NCBI GenBank assembly: GCA_934572535.1
Contig: CAKTLJ010000003.1
Span: forward strand, 53,248 to 117,247
Direction: 5' to 3'
DNA length: 64,000 bases
DNA from: an uncultured Eubacteriales bacterium
GTDB taxonomy: Bacteria > Bacillota > Clostridia > Oscillospirales > Oscillospiraceae
Below the pieces are notes generated by a model. The model had not been told where the DNA came from, made no database searches, and saw nothing but the letters and a program-made list of their open reading frames with translations. Of the stretch, positions 24,065 to 33,533 are shown in pieces. The translations under genes and the position numbers were made by a program. Numbering within the stretch: position 1 is the stretch's first letter; each line of letters starts with the position of its first letter.

Positions 24065-25372
24065 TCATTCCGCGTCCAAGGTATCCAGGATCTCCAGGCT
24101 CCGCTTGGACAGCTCGGCGTTCTTGTTGCGCTTGCCCTTCACCCGGTAGCCCAGGGGGGGCATGATGCCGAAGTTCACGTTCATGGGTTGGAAGTTGGCC
24201 ACCGATTCGTTGCTGACGTACAGGGCCAAGGCCCCGATGGCAGTCTCCTGGGGGAAGTCCAGCGCGGGCTTTCCCAAAAGCCGTCTTGCCAGCTCCAACC
24301 CGGCCAGACAGCCGGAGGCGGTGGACTCCACATAGCCCTCCACGCCGGTGACCTGCCCGGCAAACAGGATGCGGGGCTCGGCCTTCACCCGATAGTAGCG
24401 GTCCAGCATCCGGGGGGAATCCAGATAGGTGTTTCGGTGCATGACGCCATAGCGCAGAAACTCGGCGTTCTTCAGGGCGGGGATCATGGTGAACACCCGC
24501 TTCTGCTCCGGCCAGGTCAGGTGGGTCTGAAAGCCCACCAGGTTATAAATGGTGCCGTCGCTGTTGTCCCGGCGGAGCTGGACCACCGCGAAGGGCTCCT
24601 TGCCCGTCTTGGGGTCCTTCAGGCCCCGGGGCTTTAGGGGGCCGTAGCAGAGGGTCTGCTCGCCCCGGCGGGCCATGACCTCCACGGGCATACAGCCCTC
24701 GAAGACGTTCTTGTCCTCGAAGCCGTGGACGTTGGCCTCCTTGGCGGTGCACAGCTCCCTCCAGAAGGCCAGGTATTCCTCCTGGCTCATGGGGCAGTTG
24801 ATGTAGTCCGGGCTTCCCTTGTCGTAGCGGGAGGCGAAGTAGGCGCTGTCCATATCCACGCTCTCATAGGTCACCAGCGGGGCCGCCGCGTCGTAAAAGT
24901 GCAGATAGCCGCTCTGGGGATAGCGCTGGGCGATGGACTCCGCCAGGGCGTCGGAGGTCAGCGGGCCGGAGGCCACGATGACCTCTCCCTCCTCGGGGAG
25001 GGCCGTGACCTCCCCCTCCACCACTTCGATGAGGGGATGGCTGCGGATGGCGTCGGTGACGGCCTGGGCAAAGCCCAGCCGGTCCACCGCCAGCGCGCCG
25101 CCGGCGGCCACCCGATGGTCGTCGGCACACTTTAGGATCAGAGAATCCAGCCGCCGCAGCTCCTCCTTCAGCAGGCCAACGGCGTTTTCCAGCTGGTCGG
25201 ACCGGAGGGAGTTGGAGCAGACCAGCTCCCCAAAGAGGTCCGTGTGGTGGGCAGGGGTCTTCTTGGCGGGCTTCATTTCGTGGAGGGTCACGGGGATCCC
25301 CCGCTTGGCCAGCTGCCAGGCGGCCTCGCACCCGGCCAGGCCCCCGCCGATGACGGTCACTCGATGGCTCAT
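24065..25372 (-). CDS. trmFO: folate-dependent tRNA (uracil-54-C5)-methyltransferase TrmFO
   Basis: 435 residues. Makes ribothymidine at position 54 of tRNA with methylene-tetrahydrofolate and FADH2. N-terminal FAD-binding Rossmann motif VIGGGLAGCEAA; CSNSLRSDQLENAVGLLKEE, YDKGSPDYINCPM and GQVTGVEGYVESTASG are strongly conserved TrmFO blocks. The ATG overlaps the topA stop (ATGA), so the pair is coupled. Start upstream of this (as in the open frame) would read the topA C-terminus out of frame. Confidence 0.96.
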   Translation of the reverse strand: MSHRVTVIGGGLAGCEAAWQLAKRGIPVTLHEMKPAKKTPAHHTDLFGELVCSNSLRSDQLENAVGLLKEELRRLDSLILKCADDHRVAAGGALAVDRLGFAQAVTDAIRSHPLIEVVEGEVTALPEEGEVIVASGPLTSDALAESIAQRYPQSGYLHFYDAAAPLVTYESVDMDSAYFASRYDKGSPDYINCPMSQEEYLAFWRELCTAKEANVHGFEDKNVFEGCMPVEVMARRGEQTLCYGPLKPRGLKDPKTGKEPFAVVQLRRDNSDGTIYNLVGFQTHLTWPEQKRVFTMIPALKNAEFLRYGVMHRNTYLDSPRMLDRYYRVKAEPRILFAGQVTGVEGYVESTASGCLAGLELARRLLGKPALDFPQETAIGALALYVSNESVANFQPMNVNFGIMPPLGYRVKGKRNKNAELSKRSLEILDTLDAE

Positions 25373-27750
25373 TCCTTCTCCTCCGTGGGGGTCTCGGCCG
25401 CAGCCTTCTTGGTGGTCTTCTTGGCCGCAGTGGTTTTCTTGGTCGCCGCCTTCTTGGCGGGCTTCTCCTCGCCCTCCTCCTTGGCGGCCTTCTTGGTCGT
25501 TGTCTTTTTGGCGGTCGTCTTCTTCTCGGTGGTCTTTTCCGCCTTTTTCGTGGTCTTCTTGGCGGTGGACTTCTCCTCGGCTCCGGTCTCCGCGGCCGCC
25601 CCTTCGGCGGGCTCCTCGGTCTTTTTCTTCCGGTAGCCGCCCCGCTTTTCCTCGGGGACAAAGGCGCTGCACGCCTCGTTGATGCAGAAGGGCTTCTTGA
25701 AGCCACGGCCGGATTTCTTGAACATGGTCCAGCCGCACTCGGGGCAGCAGTCCTTCACCGGCACGTCCCAGGTCATGAAGTCACAGGCCCGGCCCAGCTT
25801 GTCGCCGTTGCGCTCACAGCCGTAGTAGGTATAGCCGTTGCGGGAGGTCTTTTTCAGCAGGCGGCTGCCGCACTTGGGGCACTTGCCGGGCATCTCGATG
25901 ACCAGCGGCTTGGTGAAGGTACACTCGGGGAAGCCTGGGCAGGCCAAGAAGCGGCCAAACCGGCCGGATTTCACCACCATCTGCTTGCCGCAGACGTCGC
26001 AGACCTCCTCGGAGACCTCGTCGGGCACCTTGATGCGGACGCCGTCCAAATCCTCCTCGGCCTTGGCCAGCTCCTTCTTGAAGTCGCCGTAAAAGTCGCT
26101 CAGAACGTCCTTCCAATACTCCTCGCCGCTTTCCACCTTGTCCAGGCGGTTCTCCATGGAGGCGGTGAAGTCGTAGTCGGCCACATCGTGGAACTTGTCC
26201 TTCATGAGGTCGGTGACCACCTCTCCCAAGGGGGTGGTATGGAGGTACTTACCGTCCTTGACCACATACTCCCGGGCCATGATGGTGCTGATGGTGGGGG
26301 CGTAGGTGGAGGGGCGACCGATCCCCTTTTCCTCCAAGGCCCGGATGAGGGTGGCCTCGGTGTAGCGGGCGGGGGGCTGGGTGAACTTCTGGTCGGGCTT
26401 GGTGGCCGCGCACTTGAGCGCTTCCCCTTCCTTCAGGTTGGGCAGCGGGGAGGAGATCTCGTTGGTCTCCTCGTCCTTGCCCTCCTCATAGACCGCCAGG
26501 AAGCCGGGGAACTTCACCTCGGACCGGCTGGTTTTGAAGATATATCCGGCGCTCTCCACCTCAATGCCCACGCTGTCATAGACGGCGGAGGCCATCTGGC
26601 TGGCCAGGAAGCGGCTCCAGATGAGCTTATACAAGCGGAACTGCTCAAGGGTCAGGTCCTTCTTGATGGACTCGGGGGTCAGCTCCACGCTGGAGGGACG
26701 GATGGCCTCGTGGGCGTCCTGGGCTCCCGCCTTGGTCTTGAATCGGCGGGGAGTGGCGGGCAGATACTGCTGTCCGTACCGGGCTGCCACGAAGGCGCTG
26801 GCGGAGGCGATGGCCTCCTCGGAGATGCGCAGGGAGTCGGTACGCATGTAGGTGATCAAGCCGACGGTGCCTTCCCCCTCGATGTCCACGCCTTCGTAGA
26901 GCTGCTGGGCGATGGACATGGTCCGGCGCGGGCTCATGTTCAGCTTCCGGCTGGCCTCCTGCTGGAGGGAGCTGGTGATAAAGGGCGGGGCAGGGGCGCG
27001 GCTCTTGTCCTGGCGCTTGATGTTGCTGACGGCGAAGGGCGCGTTTTGGATGTGCGCCAGGACCTCGTCCACCTGCTCCTTGGACTTGAGCTCCATCTTC
27101 TTTTCCCGGCCCCAGAACTGGGCCTTGAACGCACCCAGATTGGGGGCGATGCGCTCGAAGGAGGCCTCCAGGGTCCAGTATTCCTCCGGCACAAAGGCCC
27201 GGATGTCGGCCTCCCGCTCGGCCACCAGTCGGGTGGCTACGGACTGGACGCGCCCGGCGGACAGGCCCCGGCGGATCTTCTTCCACAGCAGGGGCGAGAG
27301 TTCGTAGCCCACGATCCGGTCCAGGATGCGGCGGGCCTGCTGGGCGTCCACCAGGTTCTGGTCGATCTCCCGGGGAGCGGCAATGCTCTCGGTGACGACC
27401 TTTTTTGTGATCTCGTTGAAGGTGACCCGGCTGGTTTTGGTGTCCGGCAGGTCCAGCAGCTCCTTCAGGTGCCAGGAAATGGCCTCTCCTTCCCGGTCCG
27501 GGTCGGTTGCCAGGTACACCTTCTGGCTGGCGTCGGCGGCGTCCTTCAGCTCAGCGATGGTCTCCTCCTTTCCTTTGATGGGCTGGTAGTCCGGCTGAAA
27601 GCCGTGTTCCAGGTCCACACCCATCTTGCTCTTGGGCAGGTCGCGGACATGCCCCATGGAGGCCAGCACCTTATAGTCTGGCCCCAGATATTTTCCGATG
27701 GTCTTTGCCTTGGCCGGTGACTCTACGATCACCAGATTCGTTTTTGCCAC
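25369..27750 (-). CDS. topA: DNA topoisomerase I with lysine/alanine-rich tail
   Basis: 793 residues. Relaxes negative supercoils. The TOPRIM domain starts at the N-terminus (VIVESPAKAKTIGKYLG; DPDREGE), the active-site tyrosine is in TYMRTDS, and three C4 zinc fingers follow (CDVCG, CPKCG and CPECG). The last 85 or so residues are a KKTTAKK-type low-complexity basic tail like those of histone H1 or of mycobacterial topoisomerase I. GTG at 27750 is taken as start because GGAGG lies eight bases before it and the family begins here; ATG at 27780 is an alternative. Coupled to trmFO. Confidence 0.95.
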   Translation of the reverse strand: MAKTNLVIVESPAKAKTIGKYLGPDYKVLASMGHVRDLPKSKMGVDLEHGFQPDYQPIKGKEETIAELKDAADASQKVYLATDPDREGEAISWHLKELLDLPDTKTSRVTFNEITKKVVTESIAAPREIDQNLVDAQQARRILDRIVGYELSPLLWKKIRRGLSAGRVQSVATRLVAEREADIRAFVPEEYWTLEASFERIAPNLGAFKAQFWGREKKMELKSKEQVDEVLAHIQNAPFAVSNIKRQDKSRAPAPPFITSSLQQEASRKLNMSPRRTMSIAQQLYEGVDIEGEGTVGLITYMRTDSLRISEEAIASASAFVAARYGQQYLPATPRRFKTKAGAQDAHEAIRPSSVELTPESIKKDLTLEQFRLYKLIWSRFLASQMASAVYDSVGIEVESAGYIFKTSRSEVKFPGFLAVYEEGKDEETNEISSPLPNLKEGEALKCAATKPDQKFTQPPARYTEATLIRALEEKGIGRPSTYAPTISTIMAREYVVKDGKYLHTTPLGEVVTDLMKDKFHDVADYDFTASMENRLDKVESGEEYWKDVLSDFYGDFKKELAKAEEDLDGVRIKVPDEVSEEVCDVCGKQMVVKSGRFGRFLACPGFPECTFTKPLVIEMPGKCPKCGSRLLKKTSRNGYTYYGCERNGDKLGRACDFMTWDVPVKDCCPECGWTMFKKSGRGFKKPFCINEACSAFVPEEKRGGYRKKKTEEPAEGAAAETGAEEKSTAKKTTKKAEKTTEKKTTAKKTTTKKAAKEEGEEKPAKKAATKKTTAAKKTTKKAAAETPTEEKE

Positions 27751-27808
27751 GTTGCAACCTCCGTGTTTCTTCCTGTTCAATGTATGATTTCATCCAAAGG
27801 GATGTCGT

Positions 27809-29053
27809 TTACTCTTTCAATTGGACCGGGGTGGAAAAGCGCTTGCCCGGTTCCTGGCTCACCAGCTGCCGGACCTGGAGCATGGTCAGGGCGGACATCA
27901 CCCGCCGGGCGGGGATGCCGGTGCTCTCCACCAGGTCGTCAGCCGTGCGGGTCTCCCCGCCTTGCAGGGCGCGGATGAGGTCGGCCTCGTCGTCGGTGAA
28001 GGCCTCCGGGTCCTTCCGCAGATCCACAACGAGCGCGGATGCCTCCTCCTCCGCCGCCTCTTCCCTTTCGGGGTCCTCTTCCGGTCTCTCCGCCGGTTGG
28101 GACGGCGCGTCCACCTTCCCCAGCCGGGCCGTCTGGGCCTGCTTGGGCAGTTCCCCCTTGGGGTGAAGTTTCGCCGGGTAGAGGAATTCATAGTCCTCCA
28201 AAATGTCCCAGGCGTCCAGGATCAGCTTGGCTTCGTTCTTGCGGATGAGGCCGTTCGGCCCCCGGGAGAGGGGCGCGTCGATATTGCCCGGCACCGCAAA
28301 GACGTCTCGGTTCTCCTCCAGCGCCCACCGGGCGGTGATGAGGGACCCGCTGGTCTCCGTCCCCTCTACGACCACCACACCCAGGCTCAGTCCGGCCAGG
28401 ATACGGTTTCGCAGCGGGAAGTGGCTCCCCTTGGGTTCCGTCCCCGGGGGATACTCGGAGATCAGCGCCCCCTGGGCCGCCACGTCTTCGTAGAGCGTCT
28501 GGTTCCCGGCGGGATAGATCACGTCGATCCCGTTGCCCAGGACGGAAATGACCTTGCCGCCGCCCTTGAGGGCGCCCTCCAAGGCCGCAGAGTCAACGCC
28601 TCGGGCGGAGCCGCTGACCACCAGCGCACCCTGGCGGGCCAGGTCCAGGCCCAGCTTCCGGGCGGCCATGATGCCGTAGGGGCTGGCGTTCCGCGCGCCC
28701 ACGATGGCCACCGCCGCCTCGTCGTCCAGGCTGGGCAGTCTGCCCTTCACATAGAGCACGCAGGGCGGCTCCTGGATCTGCCGCAGCCGCTCGGGATACT
28801 CCGCGTCCTGGATGGTCAGGATGCGGATGCCCAGCCGCTGGCAGTCCTGCAAGATCTTGTCCACCTCTGCCAGGCTCTTGTCCGACAGCGTTTGCTTCAC
28901 CTTCTCCGGCAGGTCCTCGATCCGGTCGTAGGCCTCCCGATCGGCGTGGTAGGCCCCCTCCGGGCTCCCGAAGTGGGCCAGGATGCGGGCAGCATACCGC
29001 TCCGGGTTCTTTCCCCGGGTACTCAGCCAGAGCCAGTGTCTTACGGTACTCAT
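27809..29053 (-). CDS. dprA: DNA processing protein DprA
   Basis: 414 residues. Protects incoming single-stranded DNA and loads RecA in natural transformation. The Rossmann-like core carries AIVGARNASPYG, VSGSARGVDSAA, GNGIDVIYPAGN and EYPPGTEPKGSHFPLRNRI. The C-terminal winged helix (about 345-410) is present, so it is a long form. ATG at 29053 preceded by AAGGAGAGGG. Followed by topA, a common order in Firmicutes (dprA-topA-trmFO). Natural competence itself is not shown by anything else here. Confidence 0.96.
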   Translation of the reverse strand: MSTVRHWLWLSTRGKNPERYAARILAHFGSPEGAYHADREAYDRIEDLPEKVKQTLSDKSLAEVDKILQDCQRLGIRILTIQDAEYPERLRQIQEPPCVLYVKGRLPSLDDEAAVAIVGARNASPYGIMAARKLGLDLARQGALVVSGSARGVDSAALEGALKGGGKVISVLGNGIDVIYPAGNQTLYEDVAAQGALISEYPPGTEPKGSHFPLRNRILAGLSLGVVVVEGTETSGSLITARWALEENRDVFAVPGNIDAPLSRGPNGLIRKNEAKLILDAWDILEDYEFLYPAKLHPKGELPKQAQTARLGKVDAPSQPAERPEEDPEREEAAEEEASALVVDLRKDPEAFTDDEADLIRALQGGETRTADDLVESTGIPARRVMSALTMLQVRQLVSQEPGKRFSTPVQLKE

Positions 29054-29077
29054 AGTCGCCCTCTCCTTGTTCGCTCT

Positions 29078-29848
29078 TTAAAGATCCGTCCCCTGGCACA
29101 TCTGCCACAGGACCACCGTACCGGCGGCCGCCGCATTGAGGGACTCGCACCGGTCAGTCATGGGGATCTTGATCGTCTTGGCGCTTCGGTCCAGCACCGC
29201 CTGGGAGACGCCCTTCCCCTCGCTGCCGATGACGACGGCGGAGCGGGTCAGGTCCAGCGCCCGGACATCCTCCGTGTCCTCCCGCAGCGCGGTGGCGTAC
29301 AGGGGCAGGTCGTGGCGGTCCAGCAGGTCCGCCAAAGCCCCCAGGTCCCCCTCCCACACAGGCAGGCGGAAGCAGGCCCCCATGGTGGCCCGCACGGTCT
29401 TGGGGCTCCAGGGATCGGCGCAGCCGGGCAGCAGAAACAGCCCGTCGGCCCCGAAGGCGTCAGCTGTCCGCCACAGAGTCCCCACGTTGCCCGGGTCCTG
29501 AAGCCCGTCCAGGACCAGATAGCGTCCGCCGGACAGCGCTTGCGGCAGTCCTCTGGCGGGCAGGGCGCAGAGGAAGAGGACCTTCTGCGGGGTCTCCGTC
29601 GGGGCCACCGACTTGAGCAGGTCGGCGGGGACCTCCACCAGACGCGCGTCTTTGGGCAGGTCCGCAGGGAGTGGATAGCCCTCGGCACACACCAGGACCT
29701 CCACCTTGGCCCCCCATTTCAGGGCCTCGGCCAGCATTTTGGGGCCCTCACAGACCATTTGCCCGCTGGTTCGGCGGTACTTTCGGTCCCCCGCCAGCTT
29801 GCGGATGTGGGTCATGAGGGGATTGGTTCGACTTGTGATTTTCTCCAT
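29078..29848 (-). CDS. SpoU-family RNA 2'-O-methyltransferase (TrmH/RlmB-like)
   Basis: 256 residues. N-terminal RNA-binding substrate domain, then the knotted SPOUT domain with LVLDGLQDPGNVGTLWRTADAFG, the IGSEGKGVS motif and the final SLNAAAAGTVVLWQM, all needed for AdoMet binding. The ATG at 29848 has GGAG five bases ahead; a GTG six bases upstream would overlap the ktrA stop. The target ribose (rRNA or tRNA) cannot be named. It forms a unit with ktrA and dprA on the same strand. Confidence 0.92.
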   Translation of the reverse strand: MEKITSRTNPLMTHIRKLAGDRKYRRTSGQMVCEGPKMLAEALKWGAKVEVLVCAEGYPLPADLPKDARLVEVPADLLKSVAPTETPQKVLFLCALPARGLPQALSGGRYLVLDGLQDPGNVGTLWRTADAFGADGLFLLPGCADPWSPKTVRATMGACFRLPVWEGDLGALADLLDRHDLPLYATALREDTEDVRALDLTRSAVVIGSEGKGVSQAVLDRSAKTIKIPMTDRCESLNAAAAGTVVLWQMCQGTDL

Positions 29849-29850
29849 GG

Positions 29851-30504
29851 TCACTCCAGCGCGAGGATGCGCTCATTGCTTTTGTTGTCGCCCAGCGTGA
29901 AGATCATATCTTCCGCCCGGAAGGGATAGTCCGGCGAGGGGACCGGCTGAACGGCCTCGTCTCCACTCTGGATCGCGATGATGTTCACCTGGTAGTTGGC
30001 CCGGACGTTCAGGTCCCGCAGGGTCTTCCCCACCCAGCGGGCGGGGACCTTCAGCTTCACGATGCCATACTGCTCGGTGAGCTCGATGTAGTTGAGGATC
30101 TCCCGGTTGGCCAGCGTCCGGGCCAGGTTTCGGCCGCTCTCCAGTTCGGGAAAGACCACCTGGTCCGCGCCGATCCGGCGAAGGACCTCCCGGTGGCTGT
30201 GGTTGCGGGCCTTGCAGATGATGCGGGGAATGCCCAGCTCCTTCAGGTTCAGGGTGATGAGGACGCTGGTCCCGATGTCATTGCTGAAGGCCACCACCGC
30301 CCCATCCATGTTCTTGACCCCCAGCATTTCCAGGGTCTCCGGGTCCTGGCAGTCTCCCACCACCGCCTGGGTGACCTTGTCGGCCATCTGCTGGACGGCC
30401 TTTTCATCGGTGTCGATGGCCAGGACCTGGTGGCCCAGGGCGCACAGCTCCTCGGCCACAGCCGATCCGAAGCGACCCAGGCCGATGACCACAAATGTCT
30501 CCAT
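29851..30504 (-). CDS. ktrA: potassium uptake regulatory subunit, KtrA type
   Basis: 217 residues. Cytoplasmic gating ring protein: RCK/TrkA-N domain with nucleotide motif VIGLGRFG and D at the end of beta-2 (AIDTD), then a TrkA-C domain from about 135. It binds ATP/ADP (and c-di-AMP at the C domain in related species) and gates KtrB, which is encoded 50 bases upstream on the same strand. ATG at 30504 with AAGGAGG seven bases before it. Confidence 0.94.
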   Translation of the reverse strand: METFVVIGLGRFGSAVAEELCALGHQVLAIDTDEKAVQQMADKVTQAVVGDCQDPETLEMLGVKNMDGAVVAFSNDIGTSVLITLNLKELGIPRIICKARNHSHREVLRRIGADQVVFPELESGRNLARTLANREILNYIELTEQYGIVKLKVPARWVGKTLRDLNVRANYQVNIIAIQSGDEAVQPVPSPDYPFRAEDMIFTLGDNKSNERILALE

Positions 30505-30553
30505 AGAAACCCTCCTTGTATCATACGGTTCGACCGAACGGCCACAGGGCCCG

Positions 30554-31927
30554 TTACCCGATCATAACGTCGCAGGTGGGATAGCGCAGCTTGTCTCCCC
30601 CGCCCTTGGGGATCATGAAGGCCAGGGAGAAGGAGAGGATGCCCACCCGCCCCAGGTACATGAGGGCGATGATCAGCAGACAGCTGCCTGCCGACAGGCT
30701 CCCGGTCAGGCCCGTGCTCAGGCCGACGGTCCCCACGGCGGAGGTCACCTCGTAGAGGACGGAAAGGAAGGAAGCCCCTTCCCACAGGGAAATGGCCATG
30801 GCGCAGAAAAGCGCCGTGACCAGCACCGTGATGGTCAGCGCAAAGGCGTTGAACACCTGCCGCGCGGGGATGGTCCGCCCCCGGAAGGTGACCGTCTGCC
30901 GTCCCCGGAGGGCACTCCGCAGCGCGGCAGCCAGCGCCAGGACGGTGACGGTCTTCACGCCCCCGGCGGTGGAGCCGCTGCTGCCGCCGATGAACATGAG
31001 CAGCAGGCACATCACCTGGGAACTCTCCCGCAGGCCGCCCTGGGGGAAGCTGGAAAAGCCCGCCGTCCGCAGGGTCACCGACTGGAAGAGGGCGTTGACG
31101 ACCTTGTCGCCCGCCGCCATCCGTCCCAGGGTGGCCGGATTGCCCCACTCTGCCAGCAGGAAGTAGAGCCAGCCCGCCAGGATGAGAAAGGCCGTCATCT
31201 CCAGGACCATCCGGGTGTAGAGCGAGAATTTTTTCCACTGCCGCTGGCGGTAGATATCCTCCCAGACGAAAAAGCCCAGACCGCCCAAGACGACCAGCGC
31301 CCCGTGGACCGCCAGGACCACCGGCCGGTCCGCGAGGACGGCGAGATTGCCGCCCTGGGGGCCCATGAGGTCAAAGCCCGCATTGCAGAAGGCGGAGACC
31401 GAATGGAAGACGGCGTGCCAGATCCCCCGGAGCAGGCCGAACCTGGGCACAAAGAAGCAGGACAGGATCAGCGCTCCCGCCCCCTCCAGGATGGCCGTGC
31501 CCAGCAGGGCGTGGCGGACCAGCCGCACCACCCCACCGGTGCCCTGAAGCCCCAGGGAGGAGGCCAGCATCAGGCGCTGGGAGAGAAGGATCTCCCGGCG
31601 GAAGAAGGTGAGCAGCAGGGTGTAGACCGTCATGAACCCCAGACCGCCCAGCTGGATCATGCACAGGATCACCGCCTGCCCCGCCAGGGACCACTGGGAC
31701 AGGGTGTCCGTCAGGGCCAGGCCGGTGACGCAGGTGGCGGAGGTGGCGGTGAAGAGGCTGACCAGCAGCCCGGCGCTCTCTCCGCTCCGGGACATCCACG
31801 GCAGCAGGAGAAGCAAGGTCCCCGAGAGGATGACCACCCCGAAGGACAGGGCGGTCAGGCGGGTGGCGTTCATCCCCCGGTGCGCGCCCCAGGCCGCGTT
31901 TTTTTCTTTCCAGAGCTGTCTCGTCAA
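30554..31927 (-). CDS. ktrB: potassium uptake channel subunit, KtrB/TrkH type
   Basis: 457 residues. Four M1-P-M2 repeats with selectivity-loop segments TATSATCVTGL, VSAFCNAGFDL, SVTLRTAGFSS and TSAVGTVGLSTGL, which carry the conserved glycine in each filter. GGSSGSTAGGVKT is the intramembrane-gate region. A TTG at 31927 is chosen because GGGAGG lies eight bases upstream; the frame can be read from a GTG at 31960, which has no RBS. Works with KtrA for sodium-dependent potassium uptake. Start is the only uncertain point. Confidence 0.9.
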   Translation of the reverse strand: MTRQLWKEKNAAWGAHRGMNATRLTALSFGVVILSGTLLLLLPWMSRSGESAGLLVSLFTATSATCVTGLALTDTLSQWSLAGQAVILCMIQLGGLGFMTVYTLLLTFFRREILLSQRLMLASSLGLQGTGGVVRLVRHALLGTAILEGAGALILSCFFVPRFGLLRGIWHAVFHSVSAFCNAGFDLMGPQGGNLAVLADRPVVLAVHGALVVLGGLGFFVWEDIYRQRQWKKFSLYTRMVLEMTAFLILAGWLYFLLAEWGNPATLGRMAAGDKVVNALFQSVTLRTAGFSSFPQGGLRESSQVMCLLLMFIGGSSGSTAGGVKTVTVLALAAALRSALRGRQTVTFRGRTIPARQVFNAFALTITVLVTALFCAMAISLWEGASFLSVLYEVTSAVGTVGLSTGLTGSLSAGSCLLIIALMYLGRVGILSFSLAFMIPKGGGDKLRYPTCDVMIG

Positions 31928-31962
31928 TGTCAGCGCCTCCCGCTGTCCGGTAAACTGCACAA

Positions 31963-31995
31963 CAGCATACCGACAGGCAAGCTGACGGTATGCTG
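31963..31995 (-). terminator. hairpin between lysS and ktrB
   Basis: CAGCATACCG pairs exactly with CGGTATGCTG around 13 nt, just after the lysS stop. Only TTGTG follows, so it is a weak terminator. Confidence 0.5.
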
Positions 31996-32006
31996 TCGCT
32001 CCATAT

Positions 32007-33512
32007 TTAGTCGATAGGCTTCATGGTCGGGAAGAGGATCACGTCGCGGATGGAGTCCGCGCCGGTGAGCAGCATGACGCAGCGGTCGATACCGATGCCC
32101 AGGCCGCCCGTGGGGGGCAGACCGTATTCCAGGGCGTTGATGTAGTCGTCGTCCATCATGCCGGCCTCTTCGTCGCCCTTGGCGCGCATCTCCACCTGCT
32201 TCTGGAACCGCTCCTTCTGGTCGATGGGGTCGTTCAGCTCGGAGAAGGCGTTGCCCATCTCGCTGCGGCAGATGAAGAGCTCAAAGCGCTCGGTGAGGCG
32301 GTGATCCTGCGCGGAACGCTTGGCCAGGGGCGACACGTCCACGGGATGCATGGTGATGAAGGTGGGCTGGATGAGCTTCTCCTCCACCTTCTGGTCAAAG
32401 CACTCATAGAGGGCATGGCCCCAGGTGGGCTCCACGCCGTCCATGTCCACGCCCACGCGCTTGGCGGCGGCCACAGCTGCCTCGTCGCCCTCGATGGCCA
32501 TAAAGTCCACGCCCAAGTATTCCTTGACGGCCTCAGCCATGGTCAGGCGGCGGAAGCCGGGGGCCAGGCTGATGTTCTCGCCCTGCCAAGTCACGTCGTA
32601 GGTGCCCAGGATGTCCATGGCCGCGCCGGAGAGGAAGTCCTCGAACAGGTCCATCATGTCGTTGAAGTCGGCATAGGCCTGGTACAGCTCCACGGTGGTG
32701 AACTCGGGGTTGTGCTTGGTGTCCATGCCCTCGTTGCGGAAGATGCGGCCGATCTCATAGACGCGCTCCAGGCCGCCGACGATGAGCCGCTTCAGGTGCA
32801 GCTCGGTGGCGATGCGCATGTACATGTCCAGATCCAGGGTGTTGTGGTGGGTGATGAAGGGACGGGCCGTCGCGCCGCCGGAGATGGTGTTCAGAACGGG
32901 GGTCTCCACCTCCATGTAGCCCCGGCCGTCCAGGAAGGACCGCAGATAGCTCACCAGCTTGCTGCGGATCTCGAAGTTTTTGCGGGAATCGGGGTTCACG
33001 ATCAGGTCCACATAGCGCTGACGATAGCGCAGCTCCTTGTCGGTAAGGCCGTGGAACTTCTCGGGCAGGGGGCGCAGAGACTTGGACAGCAGGGTCACGG
33101 TCTTGCAGCGGACGCTCATCTCGCCCCGCTGGGTGCGGAAGACCTCGCCGACCACGCCCACGATATCGCCGATGTCGTACTTCTTGAAGTCGCTGTAGAC
33201 CGCCTCGTCCATCTCGTCCCGGCGGGCATAGATCTGGATGCGGCCGGTCTTGTCCTGCATGTCGCAAAAGCTCACCTTGCCCATGCCGCGCTTGGACATG
33301 AGACGACCGGCCACGGTGACTTCCTGGCCCTCCATGGCGTCGAAGTTGTCCTTGATCTCCTGGGTGTGGTGAGAGACCACGAATTTGGTCTGCTCAAAGG
33401 GGTCCTTGCCTGCTTCCTGCAGGGTCTTCAGCTTGTCTCTGCGAACCTTGAGGATCTGGGACAGGTCCTGTTCCTGCTCCTGGACAGGTTCCTTCTTGTT
33501 GTGTTCAGCCAT
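32007..33512 (-). CDS. lysS: lysyl-tRNA synthetase, class II
   Basis: 501 residues. N-terminal OB-fold for anticodon binding (about 60-170; GRLMSKRGMGKVSFCDMQD) and the class II core with motif 2 (FRNEGMDTKHNPEFT) and motif 3 (GIGIDRCVMLLT). RBS AAGGAGCGGAAC before the ATG. Follows greA by 21 bases and shares its promoter. Confidence 0.97.
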   Translation of the reverse strand: MAEHNKKEPVQEQEQDLSQILKVRRDKLKTLQEAGKDPFEQTKFVVSHHTQEIKDNFDAMEGQEVTVAGRLMSKRGMGKVSFCDMQDKTGRIQIYARRDEMDEAVYSDFKKYDIGDIVGVVGEVFRTQRGEMSVRCKTVTLLSKSLRPLPEKFHGLTDKELRYRQRYVDLIVNPDSRKNFEIRSKLVSYLRSFLDGRGYMEVETPVLNTISGGATARPFITHHNTLDLDMYMRIATELHLKRLIVGGLERVYEIGRIFRNEGMDTKHNPEFTTVELYQAYADFNDMMDLFEDFLSGAAMDILGTYDVTWQGENISLAPGFRRLTMAEAVKEYLGVDFMAIEGDEAAVAAAKRVGVDMDGVEPTWGHALYECFDQKVEEKLIQPTFITMHPVDVSPLAKRSAQDHRLTERFELFICRSEMGNAFSELNDPIDQKERFQKQVEMRAKGDEEAGMMDDDYINALEYGLPPTGGLGIGIDRCVMLLTGADSIRDVILFPTMKPID

Positions 33513-33533
33513 GATGTTCCGCTCCTTCTCTCT

